A DNA stretch of 64,000 nucleotides from Azadirachta indica (taxonomy: Eukaryota; Streptophyta; Magnoliopsida; Sapindales; Meliaceae). The DNA lies in assembly GCA_022749755.1 (NCBI GenBank), contig CM040451.1:12351871-12415870 (forward strand), in the 5' to 3' direction. The position numbers were made by a program, and so were the translations under genes. Every line of letters starts with the position of its first letter. Within the stretch, counting starts at the first letter, position 1. Shown one piece after another: positions 24,106-37,454 of this stretch. Under the pieces are notes generated by a model, which did not search any database, was not told the origin of the DNA, and worked only from the letters and a program-made list of their open reading frames with translations.

Positions 24106-27100
24106 ATGGCAGCTCCGAAACCGGAAGAGATAAGTCATCCACCAATGGACCAACTTCAAGGGTTGGAGTACTGTATTGATTCAAACCCTTCATGGGGTAG
24201 GTCCATTTCTAGCATTTTGAGTTTTATCTATTCTAAATCTTTTAAATCATTTGATTTGATTCAGGTTTTGTCAGCTCAGTTTGGTACTGAAAGTTTGTAA
24301 CTAGTAAGGTCTTTTCCCATTTGAATGCAGGGGAGGCTATAGCTTTGGGCTTTCAGCATTACATTTTGGCTTTGGGGACGGCAGTGATGATCCCTTCATT
24401 TCTTGTTCCTTTGATGGGAGGCACTGATGTGAGTCAAGTTTCAGACTGTATAGATTCTGTAGTCATGCAATCCGCATAAGAGAATTAACGAACTGATTAA
24501 TTCTGGAACAAGAAAATAGAAACTGTTTTTGAACAACTTAAAATTTGTATCGTTGTAAGTTTTTATTTTTGATTTTATTGTGATGATTCAGGGTGATAAA
24601 GTGAGAGTGGTGCAGACACTACTTTTTGTTGAAGGGATTAATACACTTCTGCAGACACTGTTTGGAACCAGGCTACCAACAGTTATTGGAGGCTCTTACG
24701 CATTCATGGTTCCAATTATATCAATAATTCACGATCCATCATTGGCGAGTATTGAGGATAATCATGTGGTTAGTCTACTTCTCATTGCTCCTTTTTCCAA
24801 ATGCTTTGTTTCTTTGAAGCTGGATTCCATTCTGTTAAAAGAAAAAGAGTTCTTTAGTCAATGTTTGTGTGCCCCACTGATACTTTACTATTTATTATTC
24901 TGAAGATATCTAGAATAGATATCAAAGCTGAGTAGATTTCAAAGTCAAATCAATGTCTATCAGCTCGAGTTCAATAATTGAACTGGGATACGTTTGAATG
25001 AATTTTTTGTTTAAAAATTTACATAAGATCTTATGATGTGCACTTAGTTAATTATTCTAGCTGATTCTGGCTGATCCTTACTCGTATGTACACTAGTAGT
25101 AGTATTAATTATTATTCTTTAAAGCAATGGCTAATTGTCTTGTTTGATTGTGTATATAGAGATTTCTTAATACAACGAGAGCAGTTCAAGGTGCTTTAAT
25201 AGTGGCGTCAAGCATACAGATAATTTTAGGATACAGCCAGCTGTGGGCCATCTGCTCCAGGTGCAATTTTCTTCTGAGCTGAAATTTGAACAAACTTTCA
25301 ATAGTTTATATAATTTCAGATGACATGATAGTGAAATATATGCCTTTCAGGTTTTTTAGCCCACTGGGAATGGTCCCAGTTATTTCCTTAGTGGGTTTTG
25401 GCCTATTTGACAGAGGCTTCCCTGTGGTATAGTGACAACTATCTAATGCTATTGTTTTTTAGCTAGTGATTTTTACAGATTGAGATGAAAGATTAGAATT
25501 TCTGATGTAGTTTATTTTTTATTTCCTGATTTCTGGTTTCAGGTTGGACGGTGTGTGGAAATTGGCATTCCTATGCTTATTCTATTTATAGCCTTCTCGC
25601 AGGTATTATCTTGTTTCTTATTAATCAAACTTCTAATGTCAACCATTTGTACAGCAGAATGGATTACATCAGATTAATAAGAAAATGGAAATTTCTAAGA
25701 CTAAGTAATTAATAAATCCTCTTGTCATGATGCTATGTCACTAAGTAATTAATAAAGCCTCTGGGGTGCAATTCAATTTGGTACCTTGAAATTTGCATTA
25801 AAGAAAATTTAGAATAATCATACTAGGAACTACTAGGAACTAGGCTGTTAATAAAAACTTCTAAAACTCAGGATTAGCTCTTGCCAGTTCTTGTGGGATA
25901 AATTTTCTATGAAAATTCTCAAGTTTTGACAGAACTTGATTGTGCCTAAATTATCTCTAACTTACAGAAAACATTTAACCTTATTATGAAAGAAAAAGAT
26001 TTTCTGATTCTGGATTTTCTTCTGTTCAGTACTTGAAGAATTTTCAGACAAGACAGTTGCCAATAATGGAGAGGTTTGCTCTCCTCATAACCATCACAGT
26101 GATATGGGCATATGCACACCTCTTGACTGCCAGTGGTGCATACAAACATCGTCCAGAACTTACGCAAATGAATTGCCGAACTGACAAGGCCAACCTCATT
26201 TCCTCTGCTCCATGGTTAGTACCAAACAGCTCTCATTATATGTACATATAGACTAAAAGAAACCCCATGGATAATTAAAATTATGTTAATATTTCCCATT
26301 CTCACGGGAGGGGATTGCATTAGTCTTTAAATGGCAGAATTCAATTAAGTCATAGCCTTTTTGAGTTATATTTTAGGCAACCTAACTGAAGTGGCAGTAG
26401 TTCATAGTTAGGGAAAAGTTTCTTGGTCTCTGTTGTTCATGGTCTTATGGGCCACAGAAATTTTCCAGGACTGAAACACCTGCCCGGTAAAGAATGATAG
26501 TTGGTATGATATCCAAAATACTTCCTATTGACTCTATTGACCTTGAATTTTGCTGCAAATAGGATAAAAATCCCATATCCTCTTCAGTGGGGTGCTCCTA
26601 CCTTTGATGCTGGTCATGCTTTTGGGATGATGGCTGCTGTTCTAGTCTCATTGATTGAGGTATTACTTTTGTAAAGGTGAGATTCAACCAGGTATTACTT
26701 CTGATCTTTGATAACAAAAGGGAAGTTTTCCTTTTGACAGTCAACTGGTGCATATAAGGCTGCATCACGTCTAGCAAGTGCCACGCCTCCTCCGGCCCAC
26801 GTTCTCAGCCGTGGTATTGGCTGGCAGGGAATTGGGATCCTACTTAGTGGACTCTTTGGAACATTGAGCGGTTGTTCTGTTTCTGTGTAAGTTTTGTTGG
26901 TTCTTGTTCTCAGAAGTTATTGCTTTTTTTATTGAAACTTTATTAACTTTCAAGAAAAACAACAGAGAAAACGTGGGTCTTCTTGGAAGCACTCGTGTTG
27001 GGAGCCGCAGGGTCATTCAAATCTCAGCTGGATTTATGATATTCTTCTCAATGCTAGGTTGGTGGCAAATTATTACAAATGCTTATATGTGCAATCTGAC

Positions 27101-27784
27101 TCTTTGAATCTGTTTTTCCAGGTTAACTCAATTTCTTGATTCCTCCAGGAAAATTTGGGGCTTTCTTTGCATCAATCCCCTTCACCATATTTGCTGCTGT
27201 TTACTGTGTTCTGTTTGGTCTTGTTGGTACGTTCTAAATTCTCTTTCGTGGTGCTTCTGTACAAGCTTCTATTTTCTTCTCTATATACCTTACAGTTAAA
27301 TCTCTTCTTGTTTCAAGCTTCTGTGGGTCTCTCATTTTTGCAATTCACAAACATGAACTCAATGAGAAACCTGTTCATCACGGGCATTGCCCTCTTCTTA
27401 GGCTTGTCAATTCCTGAATATTTCCGTGAATACACTGCCAAGGCTCTTCATGGCCCTGCTCACACCAAGGCTGGATGGGTAGTTTTCCACCTTCACTTCC
27501 TATTGAATTTTTTCTATAAGACAAAATTTCAAATTATCACAATCTTAACTTCCGTTTCTTTGAATGGCCAGTTCAATGATTTCATGAACACCATATTTTT
27601 CTCATCCCCAACTGTCACATTGATTGTCGCGGTTTTCTTAGACAACACACTTGACTACAAGGACAGTGCCAGAGACAGAGGCATGCCATGGTGGGTTAAA
27701 TTCCGCACATTTAAAGGAGACTCTCGGAATGAGGAATTCTACACCCTCCCGTTCAATTTGAACCGTTTCTTTCCTCCATCTTAA
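24106..27784 (+). CDS. NAT2: Nucleobase-ascorbate transporter (NAT/NCS2), NAT1/NAT2-like
   Basis: Thirteen exons give one 524-aa frame: 24106-24196, 24331-24428, 24592-24768, 25160-25260, 25351-25426, 25543-25602, 26030-26214, 26563-26659, 26741-26886, 26966-27057, 27149-27226, 27318-27478 and 27572-27784. All introns are GT-AG and all phases match. The protein starts MAAPKPEEISHPPMDQLQGL and is a multi-span membrane protein. It has the QH motif in TM1 (GFQHYILAL) and the NAT signature ENVGLLGSTR in exon 10, which lines the substrate site in characterised members. It ends LPFNLNRFFPPS, as in plant NATs. Family members carry uracil, xanthine or uric acid with protons or sodium; no plant member is a proven ascorbate carrier. 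Length equals Arabidopsis NAT2, and from memory NAT1/NAT2 are the closest relatives. Its exact substrate cannot be read from sequence. Confidence 0.93.
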
Positions 27785-28310
27785 ACTAATATCATTACCA
27801 AAGGCAGATTGCATCATTTCCAGAGAGGAAATGACAACTCCGAGTTACTGCAGAGAAGAGTGAAACAGAGATGGATATGTTTTGCATGGCAGAGAAATGA
27901 CAACTCCGGTTTCTCTTCGCTTTTTCATCTCTTATGTAAATTTAACTCGAATCATTTGGTTTTTAATTTAATAATTTATTCTTTTGTCCCTTGCACCCAA
28001 TTTGGTTTATTTTTTAATGATAGTGTGTTAGCACAAATGATGATGTTTGGCCCATCTTCTCTTTTCATTTTGGGTGATGTACAGTAGAACCACAGTTCTA
28101 CAACTAAATTAACAGAGCATCTCAAACTCCTCTGCTATCATTTATTGAATCATAGAATAATGGAAAGAATGAGGACAAAAGGGAGAAAAAAAATTTAAAA
28201 CTTACTGATATGACAATTGGTACCAAATTGGGGATTTAATTTCATTGCTGAAATTCAAGAATATTGACGAGGATGAAAGAGCTTCAAAAATCACTCAGCA
28301 ACAGAACATG
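27785..28310. other. 3' regions of convergent transporter and O-fucosyltransferase genes
   Basis: Short spacer between tail-to-tail genes. It presumably carries both 3' UTRs; no other feature is supported. Confidence 0.6.
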
Positions 28311-31300
28311 TTAGTAGGATCTGCACATGCAAGCTGTGCACCTTGGTTGTCGATAAATGCTTCGACCAAAACCCCTCACACGTACCCTTTGGCCTTCCTC
28401 AATCATCTTTCTTACTCTATCTTCAAAATCATTCCATCCTATGGTGCTATTCTGTGACAAAATTGCCGCAAGCCTCTTCTTATTAGGCCGCAAGGTAGGA
28501 GCATGACCATTGCCATAGTAAGTTCGGAATCCAGACACCAGGGATGATAGTTGGCTCCCAGAGTCGGTCATTGCAAAGACATCAGCAGTTGCACAGGCAA
28601 TAAAATCTAGAGCTGCCAGCTGCATACAGAGCAAACACCATGTCACCAAACACAAACTTAAAATGGTGCAGAAAGCGATTGTTTAAACGTTTTCAAGTAA
28701 AACACCCAAAGAAATGCTAGTGAAGACTCCGGAAAAATTCAAGAAATGTACGATAGAAGTCTGAGATAAAAGTATGTGCTGATTGCATAATAACTTCTCA
28801 ATACTAATTTACCTGAGAAGAGAAATTCTTGAAAGGTTCAAGTTCACTTCGTGTGAGGAGCGTTTCCTTTGTTACTAAATTCGGATAGAGGCTGGTGAAA
28901 GGTTGCATCCGGGGTTTTCCTCCATATATTTGTGAGCCAGCCAAATAAATATAAGTTCCACGATTAAAGCCAAGAGCAGAAAGAAGAAGTGCTGCTTCTT
29001 CTGGTGTAAGTGGACATCTCCCAAGCTTTCTCAATTGCTCTGGAGAAATAGGTCTGCATATATAAAAGATGCAGGCAACAAAATATAATATGTAAATTGA
29101 AATTACATTTTGAGAAAGCACAACTTGCAAAAGCCAATCAAACCCATACTTCGAGTTCTTCAAGCGTTCGATCAGCAGAGGGAAATGGATTTCTCTGTAC
29201 GCTTGAAGTTCCCTTCTCTCGTCTTCTCCACCTCTGAAATCGCACTGGGAGTAGGCCACCATATCCTCTTCAAATCTCAAGTGCAAAGCAAGATATCTAT
29301 AAGGTCCCCTTGCAACCTCATGGTTTTTGGAGGGAAAGTAGGGCAAGAAGTTTCCAAGCAGTTGTTTGTCGAGCAGACTACGAGCAGAATCATACTCCCT
29401 TATCCTTCTGACCAATAACGAACCAGCTTTTTGAATTTTTGGGACAAACTTCAGTGCATGGAAGTTACATTTGCACCTTAATCTCTGTGAAAAGTTCAAG
29501 AATATACCTGTTAACCATGATGCCATGAATAGTATTTCCAAATCTGAAATATAGAAAGTAAATGAATGCTTTCTAGGAAAATTAGATGTAGCCTCGGTAA
29601 TGCGTTTGTAAATTCTTTGTTTTCACAGCATAAATAATAGTATCTATCCTGGAGAAATTAAAACTACAGAGAAGGCCCTTAACCTGAAGCTCCGAAGGCA
29701 ATGGATCAAAGCCTAGTCGATTTCCAAATCCAAGGAAGTGAACAATTCTATTCCGCTCTAGGATAGGAAGTACTTTTCTGATGTAATCAATTGGCTTTGC
29801 TTCTTTCACAATATCTGCATCAGTAATCTGAGAAAAGAAAGACAAAAGACTTGAGACTATATTCCAAGAAAGAAGTGTAGATGATTCACACAGACTCTGT
29901 AGAAACTAAGAAGATATCCTACTAGGCTACCAATTGCTTCAATATCTGTGGATTCCAGAAAAGGAGGAAGCTCTTTGACAATATTTACTTCATGCTTCAA
30001 CATATTCACAAAATACTCCTCCTGGTAGATGTCACCAAACTGGCTGCAATTCCATCAAAAAAACATGTTGTAAGCATTTGCCAGTTGGCTGCAACTAAGC
30101 CTATATTCTGGACAACAGTAATAAACTTGGATCTATGTTCTCAATTCATCAATTTTGTCCACAATATATAATGCAAATCTATCGCATTATAGTAGAAGAA
30201 CTTAACACTCTGCTAGAATGAAACCATATTGTAGCTGAGAAACCTTTCAAGTATATATCATAAATATTCTCCAACTTGAATATAGCCACCTAATTATGAC
30301 ATGAATAAAAATGACATATAACCAAAATTTATCATAATAACAACAGACATAATAGCAGACCTAGGATCCTTCCATACATTGCTGTAAAGAAATCTTGGCA
30401 GAACCAGAGTTGCATTAAGCAAGGATGCCACAGCGACGGCATTGCAAATCTGCAGGTGATGATAATTTGTTAGTAGAGCATGTAACTGCAATTACATGGG
30501 CAATAGTATAGGGAGAGCTACAATCAAACATTCATCATCTATGAAACAACTGGTAGATTTAAGTTCAATATAGAACAAACTTTTCTTTTCTATAGGATAA
30601 CAACAAGAATGTAAAACAACGCGGCTTAGATACTTACAGCAACACGCTGTTGATTGAGACCGCCATTTGCACTCACCATTATGTAGCCATTACCTTTTTT
30701 AGGCTTCCCTATCTCAACAGCACAAATTGTAGGAATCACTCAGTAACTTCTCAACATTCATCTCCAAGAATAATTATGGTTTATCGTGCAGCAATATTAC
30801 TTCAAATGAAGCGAAGATTTGAAGATTTACACGAATTAATCTGTAGCCAAGAACTCTCAATTACCTAGATTTGGAGTTATCCTGTCAGCACAGGGTTTCC
30901 ATAAAGATGCCTGCCGATATGGTTCCTTCCAGAAATTTGATGTCTCTTGCTTGAACTCTTTCTAAACCACAGTAAAAGGTTGAGAATTTTGAAGGCAAAG
31001 AAAAAATCCAGTCATCTAGTACAAAGGAGATTACATAAATATATGTATTAATTTAAAATCTATGAAGCAAACCTCTACAAGAGCAGCGGAAGCGAGACTT
31101 AGAAGCGGACCATACATCTCTACTGGAGGTTTTTCTGTGTTAATGTAGGCAATAGTATCATCCTTCACAGCCTGCAAATAGAAAATTAAAACAATTTGTT
31201 GAGATTGAATGAGATCAAAATCACAAATTGTCTGTCAATTATCAATGGAAATTTGCGGATTTGTCAGCAGAACAAATTTATGCTAGATAGCAAAGCACAC

Positions 31301-31712
31301 AACTACTCACAGTACAGTCATATCAAAGTCCCACCTTAAGCCTTGAAATTTTTGAGGTTGAACTAGTCTGGAGATTTATCGAATCAAAAATTGGGACCAT
31401 AAGAGAATCAAGCAGGAAAAAGAAACCCGCCAGCACAAACATGCATGCAATTGATCTAACATTCTTACGAAACCACATATGCTTTTTCCCAACATAGGGT
31501 CCCTTATAAGAACTAAACTTGCCAGAATCACTTTTCAACCCATGAAGCATAACAATTTTGGAATTCCAATTACAATCTCCTCCTGAAATTCTTCTCCCAA
31601 TTGAAGGATCACTTGCTGGTACAGCTTCCAAACATCTAATCTGATATTCCTTCATCCCCTCAACTTTATGAGATTCAGGAAGTGGATTTCTTGAAGGCCA
31701 TTGCTTTACCAT
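28311..31712 (-). CDS. O-fucosyltransferase-family protein (PF10250 type), type II membrane
   Basis: Ten exons on the minus strand give one 627-aa frame: 31712-31335, 31171-31073, 30961-30865, 30708-30638, 30449-30361, 30043-29923, 29827-29684, 29484-29150, 29053-28813 and 28619-28311. Junctions are all GT-AG with matching phases. A basic cytosolic tail of about 87 residues precedes one membrane anchor (about 88-108), as in Golgi type II glycosyltransferases. The catalytic part begins with [15 protein letters not shown], the plant GT106-like sugar-nucleotide loop. It continues with [19 protein letters not shown] and the HLRFEEDM motif at about residue 401, and near the C-terminus has [18 protein letters not shown]. 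Some plant relatives act in pectin or other cell-wall glycan synthesis, so the donor and acceptor are not assured. The C-terminus is Cys/Arg-rich. Confidence 0.9.
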
Positions 31713-32939
31713 TACACTATCTTACCCCTATAAGAAAATTCAAGGAATAGGAACTTAACACCACAAAACTGCTATATCTGACATTGACATGAAGAGATTT
31801 TGGCCAATGAATAACATCAAATTCTTGAACGTAAATCCCAAGAACCTTATTTCTGCATTGGCTAGGATTTCTATTTAAAAATTAACTCTTTAAACGAAAA
31901 TTACCAGCAACACTCAACACTGCATTTGCTTCCATTACATGTAGACAACTCTCTCTCTCTCTCGCTCTCTGAAAGTGATCTACTAACTTATTTGATCATA
32001 TGAATTAGTCAAAGTCAGGTTTGGTTTGCAAAAATTGATATGTTCAATAAAATAACAAGAAGTTTTCATAAGCATAAATTCAAAGTGAAGCCAAGAAGTA
32101 GGTGACAGAGATTTGTATATGCAGAAGAGTGAAACCCAAGTCAACTGTGAAAACACAATACTACTTTACAAAACCAACCTTGCAAAACAAGTTTTATATT
32201 TTAACAACTACTTACCACCAAACACAACAAACCATCGTTTTCCAGATATCTGCTCAGTTTGGAAATAGAAAGAACAAAAAAGAAGACATTCATGAAACCG
32301 CCATTGGAGATGTCTGTTGAGAAAAAAAAAAAGTGTCGTGTTTTTGGTCAATTTGGCGGTAAAACGATACCTACCTGGTCAAAAGCGTAATTATAGAACA
32401 CTCCCCTTATTTTGATAATATTGATCCTGTTATTTATTATGCTTTTAACATGCTACTAATGGAAAATTACAATTTCATAATCAAAATTAATGCAAGTCAT
32501 TTAATATATAATAAATGCTCTATTCTGTGCTATTTCCAATAGATTACAATCTCTAAAATTTATTAACGAATTATAGTGAATGAAATAATTCTATAATAAA
32601 TATATCGAGTGTTCAAAGAATCTGATTGTTTTGTAATTAGGATGCAATTTGTCTATAAAAGTTTATGAAAATTGTATTTGATTGAAAAGCTCTAAAATAA
32701 TGAAAACTAGTTTAAATCTAAAAATATATTTATTGGATATCGAAAAAATTCTATAAAGAAATTGTTCTACCAATGATGTCTTTTCTCATAGAGTTTTTGT
32801 AAGAAATAATATCACACGACTATTAGAGGGTATTATTCCCTTTAAAAAAGAAAAAAAAAGTATTATTCTGTCACACAGATATACATTCATCGTCAAAGGA
32901 ACGAGATGAAAATTATTCAGAATCAGTCAGATATCTGTT
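31713..32939. other. Intergenic between O-fucosyltransferase gene and receptor-kinase array
   Basis: Upstream region of the O-fucosyltransferase gene, with a CT microsatellite at about 31949-31970, then AT-rich sequence. No gene is supported. Confidence 0.5.
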
Positions 32940-35015
32940 ATATCCAGCATTTTCGGTATTCGAAATGGCAAGCAATTTGGCTCTAATTTTCAACAGCCAA
33001 GTCACCGCTTCATTCGTGTTGATCCTCTTCTCAGGTGCTTGTGCACTCCAGGGCCAAATTCAGGACGCAAGACACGCATTCTTCCTTTGGAGCAAAATGC
33101 TTATCCTCTCTCCTAAGCAAATTGGTGTCCATAACTTCCATTACTGAACTATGTAAGGAGTCACTAACCCAGCGCCTTAAGCTCATATCCCCAGCAAAAG
33201 CTTCATCCGCCGGCCTCTTCCTTGTAAATGTTTCCATTAGCATAATTCCGTAGCTGTATATATCACCATTTGCAGACAACTTTCCTTCTCTCCCACACTC
33301 CGAAATGTTATCAGAAATGAAGATGAATCATTAACCTTTTGACAAGAAAAATAAGCAATGTAATATTAAATTTGGACTAACCTGTTGCCATATATCCGTT
33401 GTGGCAAGAGTTTGTTTTTGAGTCATAGAATCTTCTCCTAAGAGCTTCGAGATACCAAAATCGCTTAAATGTGCAACATACTGTCGTCTAGCAATATTTT
33501 GACAGGTTTTATGTCTCTATATGTATCACAGGAGTTGCATAATCAAAATGGAGATATTCTAAAGCTGATGCAACTTCTATCATGATGTTCAGTTTCTGTA
33601 AAGTATCCAGACATATATTGTCAGAGTACCAACACTTCTCTAGGCTCCCGTTGCTCATGTATTCTAACACCAGTGCTTTAAAATCGTTTTTTGAATAACT
33701 GGTGATGATTCTGCCAAGATTCGTACGACGAATACAGCTCATTACTGTACATTCGGAATGAAAACTGTTTAACGCTCCTTTATGTTTAGGTTAAACGCCT
33801 TCACTGCAGCCTCCGTTTCATCTCATCCCACAGTATTCCTTTGTATACCGAACCGAAACTCCCCTTGCCAAGCAGGTTGTTTTCGGCAAATCCATCTGTT
33901 GTTTGCTCAAGTTCTTGGTAAGAAACTCTTACCCAAGTTGCTTGTGGTGATACATCAACATCATCAGGAAGCGTTGTTCTGTTTTTTGGGCATTTTAGCA
34001 ACATAAATATGAGAGCCAATGCAAGTATTGTTATTGCACTACTCAGAAACAAAGCAATTAATAAAAAACTAGCATTTTTCCTTGAGTTTAGGTATGCCTC
34101 CTGTGAAATACTTAGACGATAAAAATTAATCTTGCAGATTTGTACACTGGTAAAGTGGATGGTATTTTGCCATCAAGCTTGTTCCCATTCAAAAAATGCA
34201 TTTCAAATTGGGAAGATAGTCGAAAACATGTGCTGGGACCTGGGAGTCAACCATATAAGTTATTGTAACTGAAATCGATAACTAGCAATGAAGACACGGA
34301 GAAAATGATAGAGGGAAAGGAACCCAAGAGCCAGAAATTATCATTGAAACGAAGTATTCTCAATGACGACATGCTGAAGATGAAAAAAGGTATGGGCCTG
34401 AAAGCTGGTTAAAACTAAGATCAAGTTCTTGAAGCGAACATATGTTGGCCAGGGATGCTGCGATAGTTCCTATAAAGTTGTTGTGATTCAAGAACAAACT
34501 TCGGAGTTTAGGAAAGGGAACCAAAACAACATGGGATCTCTATGTTGAAGTTATTAGAATTGAAATTAATGTACTCCAGTCGATGTAATATGAGTGACTT
34601 CATCAGGAAGAGAGCCGTGACAACTGTTGTTGTTGATGATCATTGTTGTAAGGAAAGATAAATTTCCCAGTTGAGGAGGGATGGTGCCTGATAAGACCAA
34701 AATCAGAAATATCCGAAGCTGTGACTATTGTGACTGAGGCCATTAGTGACGCCAATCCAAATACAGAAAGAAATTCTTGTGGACCAACTTTTGGGTAATA
34801 AATTGTTAGTAGCATGAGTTATACGAGTTTCAGGGCAAGAAGAGCATGTTGGTCTGTGGTAATATTGTTGGTTGCTGCTGCTATAACTAAGGAAAACTTT
34901 TTACAATGAACTAAGAAAAATAGGATAATCGTGAGAGAAAGATTTCTGTCCATAATAGAAAATCTACTGGAATGTGGAGTGTTTTTGTACAAACAAGTGA
35001 CTGGTATAAATAATA
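32940..35015 (-). pseudogene. LRR-XII receptor-like kinase pseudogene (unit a), internally deleted
   Basis: Minus-strand relics appear in the expected order: a signal peptide and LRR N-cap (MDRNLSLTIILFFLVHC, then TTDQHALLALK, near 34830-35010), scattered weak LRR traces at 34.1-34.8 kb, then membrane segment and juxtamembrane with [15 protein letters not shown] (33.80-34.05 kb), a middle kinase piece (ALVLEYMSNGSLEK, 33.51-33.74 kb) and the kinase tail (33.03-33.28 kb). Most LRRs found in the intact unit are absent. Frameshifts separate the N-cap, the catalytic loop and the last helix near 33.03 kb, and stops occur between. The catalytic loop retains D-I-K-P but the conserved Asn is replaced by Lys. 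It cannot make a full receptor. Confidence 0.85.
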
Positions 35016-35596
35016 AAACAATAATTCCAAGGAGACAGTCAAGAAAATGATATAAAAATGTTGAGGTTTGATGTTTCCTACAACCCAACTCCTGTGTCCT
35101 CATTCTGCGTCCGGCCATTACTTCTAGCCATTTCCTTGGGTGACTAGGCCAATTTAGAACTAGTAAAGTTTTATTATTCGATTAGAATTATAATTCTTGT
35201 GGTCTGATCAAGTCTTACAAACATTTTACCTTCTCCAATTTTGTTAGCATTTATTATTAGTTAAGAAGCTTGTGAGGACTAACTGATACTGAGGAAATGC
35301 ACGCAAACGAAGTTGAAAATAACCTGACAAAATTTTCCAATATTTATAAATTGTTTACCTTTATTGTCCAGATCTCGGCGTGTAGCGATCCAAGAGATTG
35401 CAGAACAACAGAAGGCCAAAGCAGAGGAAAACAGGGCTAACAGCAAGGTAAGAGGAAGACAGACCATCTCCCAGTTAAATAATATTTCTAAGTTGTTTGT
35501 TAATCCAATTCTACTCTCTACAGCTGAAGGTTGTAATGTGAGGCTTTCACCAGAGGGAATAAAACTTGTCATCATCTAAAAGAAAACACAATTACT
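35016..35596. other. Spacer with exon-like coiled-coil shard
   Basis: No complete gene. On the plus strand, 35373-35448 looks like an internal exon: it follows a pyrimidine-AG and ends AAG before gtaagag, and encodes a charged helix containing AIQEIAEQQKAKAEENRANS. I do not recognise the parent gene. About 20 bases of it recur at 47371-47391. Confidence 0.4.
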
Positions 35597-35872
35597 TTAA
35601 ACTGACTGCCGTCTACCTCTTCTACTGTTGGTATTAGCGAGTAGTTTGACTCTAATTTTCATGAGTTTAGCTGCTGCTACTTTTATTTCAATCCCGTCTT
35701 CAGGTGACTTTCTCCCACATTCGATGGACAAACTCAAAATAGATGACAGGCATTCCTCCTTTGCATCAAAATGCTGATTCTCCCTCTCTAGCAAATTGGT
35801 ATGTACTTCTGTCACTGTTCTACATAATGATTTGCTAATCCAATGCTTCAAGCTCATTTCTCCTGGTAAACC
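35597..35872 (-). pseudogene. LRR-RLK kinase-tail fragment (unit b)
   Basis: An isolated piece of about 90 codons equals the last part of the kinase domain of unit c (GEMSLKHWISKSL to IRVKLLANT). Everything upstream (kinase core, membrane segment, LRRs) is missing; the 5' flank from about 35.9 kb is AT-rich DNA. The frame ends at a stop at 35597. It is a 5'-truncated duplicate in the same orientation as the rest of the array. Confidence 0.8.
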
Positions 35873-37454
35873 TTTAAACTTACATCCTTTTAATTTGTCT
35901 TTTTCAATTTTAACTCTCAATATTCGAAATTTTACAAAGTTGCTGAGGACACGCACAAGTATCTTATATAAAAATCTCATAACATTTAGATATCAAAAAT
36001 ATCATCAAAATATTTTCTTTTTGGAAGAGAGGTAATCTCTACGGTGGGTTCCAAATTTGAGATCCTCAACTTAAAACTTCATAACAATCTTGGTAAACAT
36101 TGAAAAATTACAAAATTTTGCAAAACAAAAGTACATATGTAAAAAAAATAGTATAATACCAATTTTTGAATATCATTTAGTTGGACAAATAAATTTTTAC
36201 TTTTAGACCTAAGCAACAATTTTTTTTTTTTAAAAAATTAGTTTCTTAGTCGATTTCTATGAAATAAAATCCTACAAATTTGTTATTGATTGTGGTGTAA
36301 TATCATAAACAGATTGTTAAGAAAACAGATACGAAAATCCATATTTTAATTATTAAATCAACTCAACAAAATACTAATCCCATCAACAAATAATAACACT
36401 AAAATAATAATCTAATTAATTAAGTATGTGATATATAATTAAACATCTTTGAAACCTTAAAAGAAATAAAATTTAATATCTAAAAAAAATTACCTACAAA
36501 ACATTTGAATAAATTAAGACACTTTTTTTCTCCTCTCTCTCTTTTTTTTTTTTAGCTTTTCCCGTTTCCTGTCTTCTCTTTCATTTTTTTTAACAATAAA
36601 ATTTTATAACTTTTATTACAAATTTGTTTCACCTTAAACTTTATGTAAAATATCACTCAATTTTATTATTATTTTTTTTACACATTTCACGCTTATTCAT
36701 TAATGCTATTCTTTTCAAAAATAAAAATATTCATCTATAATAAAATAATCTCTTCAAAAAATAAATATATTTTATCTTATAAACTTTAATAGTTTATATG
36801 CTTACACATAATTTAGTGTAGATATAGCCATATCTACACATTTCTATTAATAATAAAAATTCAGGTATTACAATTATACTGAGAGGATGATTCCTTATCT
36901 CCGTGAGAAAATTTTTGTGGAAGTATGGGGTTCGTTAGCTGACTCTAGGACACACAAGCTATAGGTATAAATAATGAAACCATAATGCTGCAGAGAAATT
37001 GATTGATATATTTTCAATAAAAAGGAAAATAAACAAAAAGAAAGATAAAAGTAAATTGATTATATCCGTCCTCCATTTTTTATTCTTATATCCTCCTCTC
37101 TTTTTCACCATTGCCTTTTTGCCGTCGTCATGTGTCCTGAGACACAGAGACCTGAGCAAAGTGAATGGATATTGGTCGATCCATTTTTGGTTACTGGATC
37201 CATATAATGATGGCTTGAATTTGGATTCAGAAACATAGACCCAATCCATTTAAACTCGGAAAAACCCATTTAGTTTTGATCAAAATCACAAAACATTTCA
37301 CTCTTGTATGATCCAAATTTTATTTCTAATAATAACTGCCTTGGGATAAAAATAAGAAAAGGCCGGTAATAGAGAAAAACGCAGCAAGCGGCAACTACTT
37401 GTGAAAAACCTTCTCCCATGAAAGCAAGAAGTATACAACGAAAACAAAATAAAT
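35873..37454. other. AT-rich spacer within receptor-kinase array
   Basis: Very A/T-rich sequence with many homopolymer runs. No coding region or transposon ends were recognised. Confidence 0.5.

Noticed and set aside
36999..37249. Open frames on both strands in the spacer before unit c
   Set aside because: They are A/T-rich low-complexity translations (Lys/Phe runs) with no homology to the receptor units.
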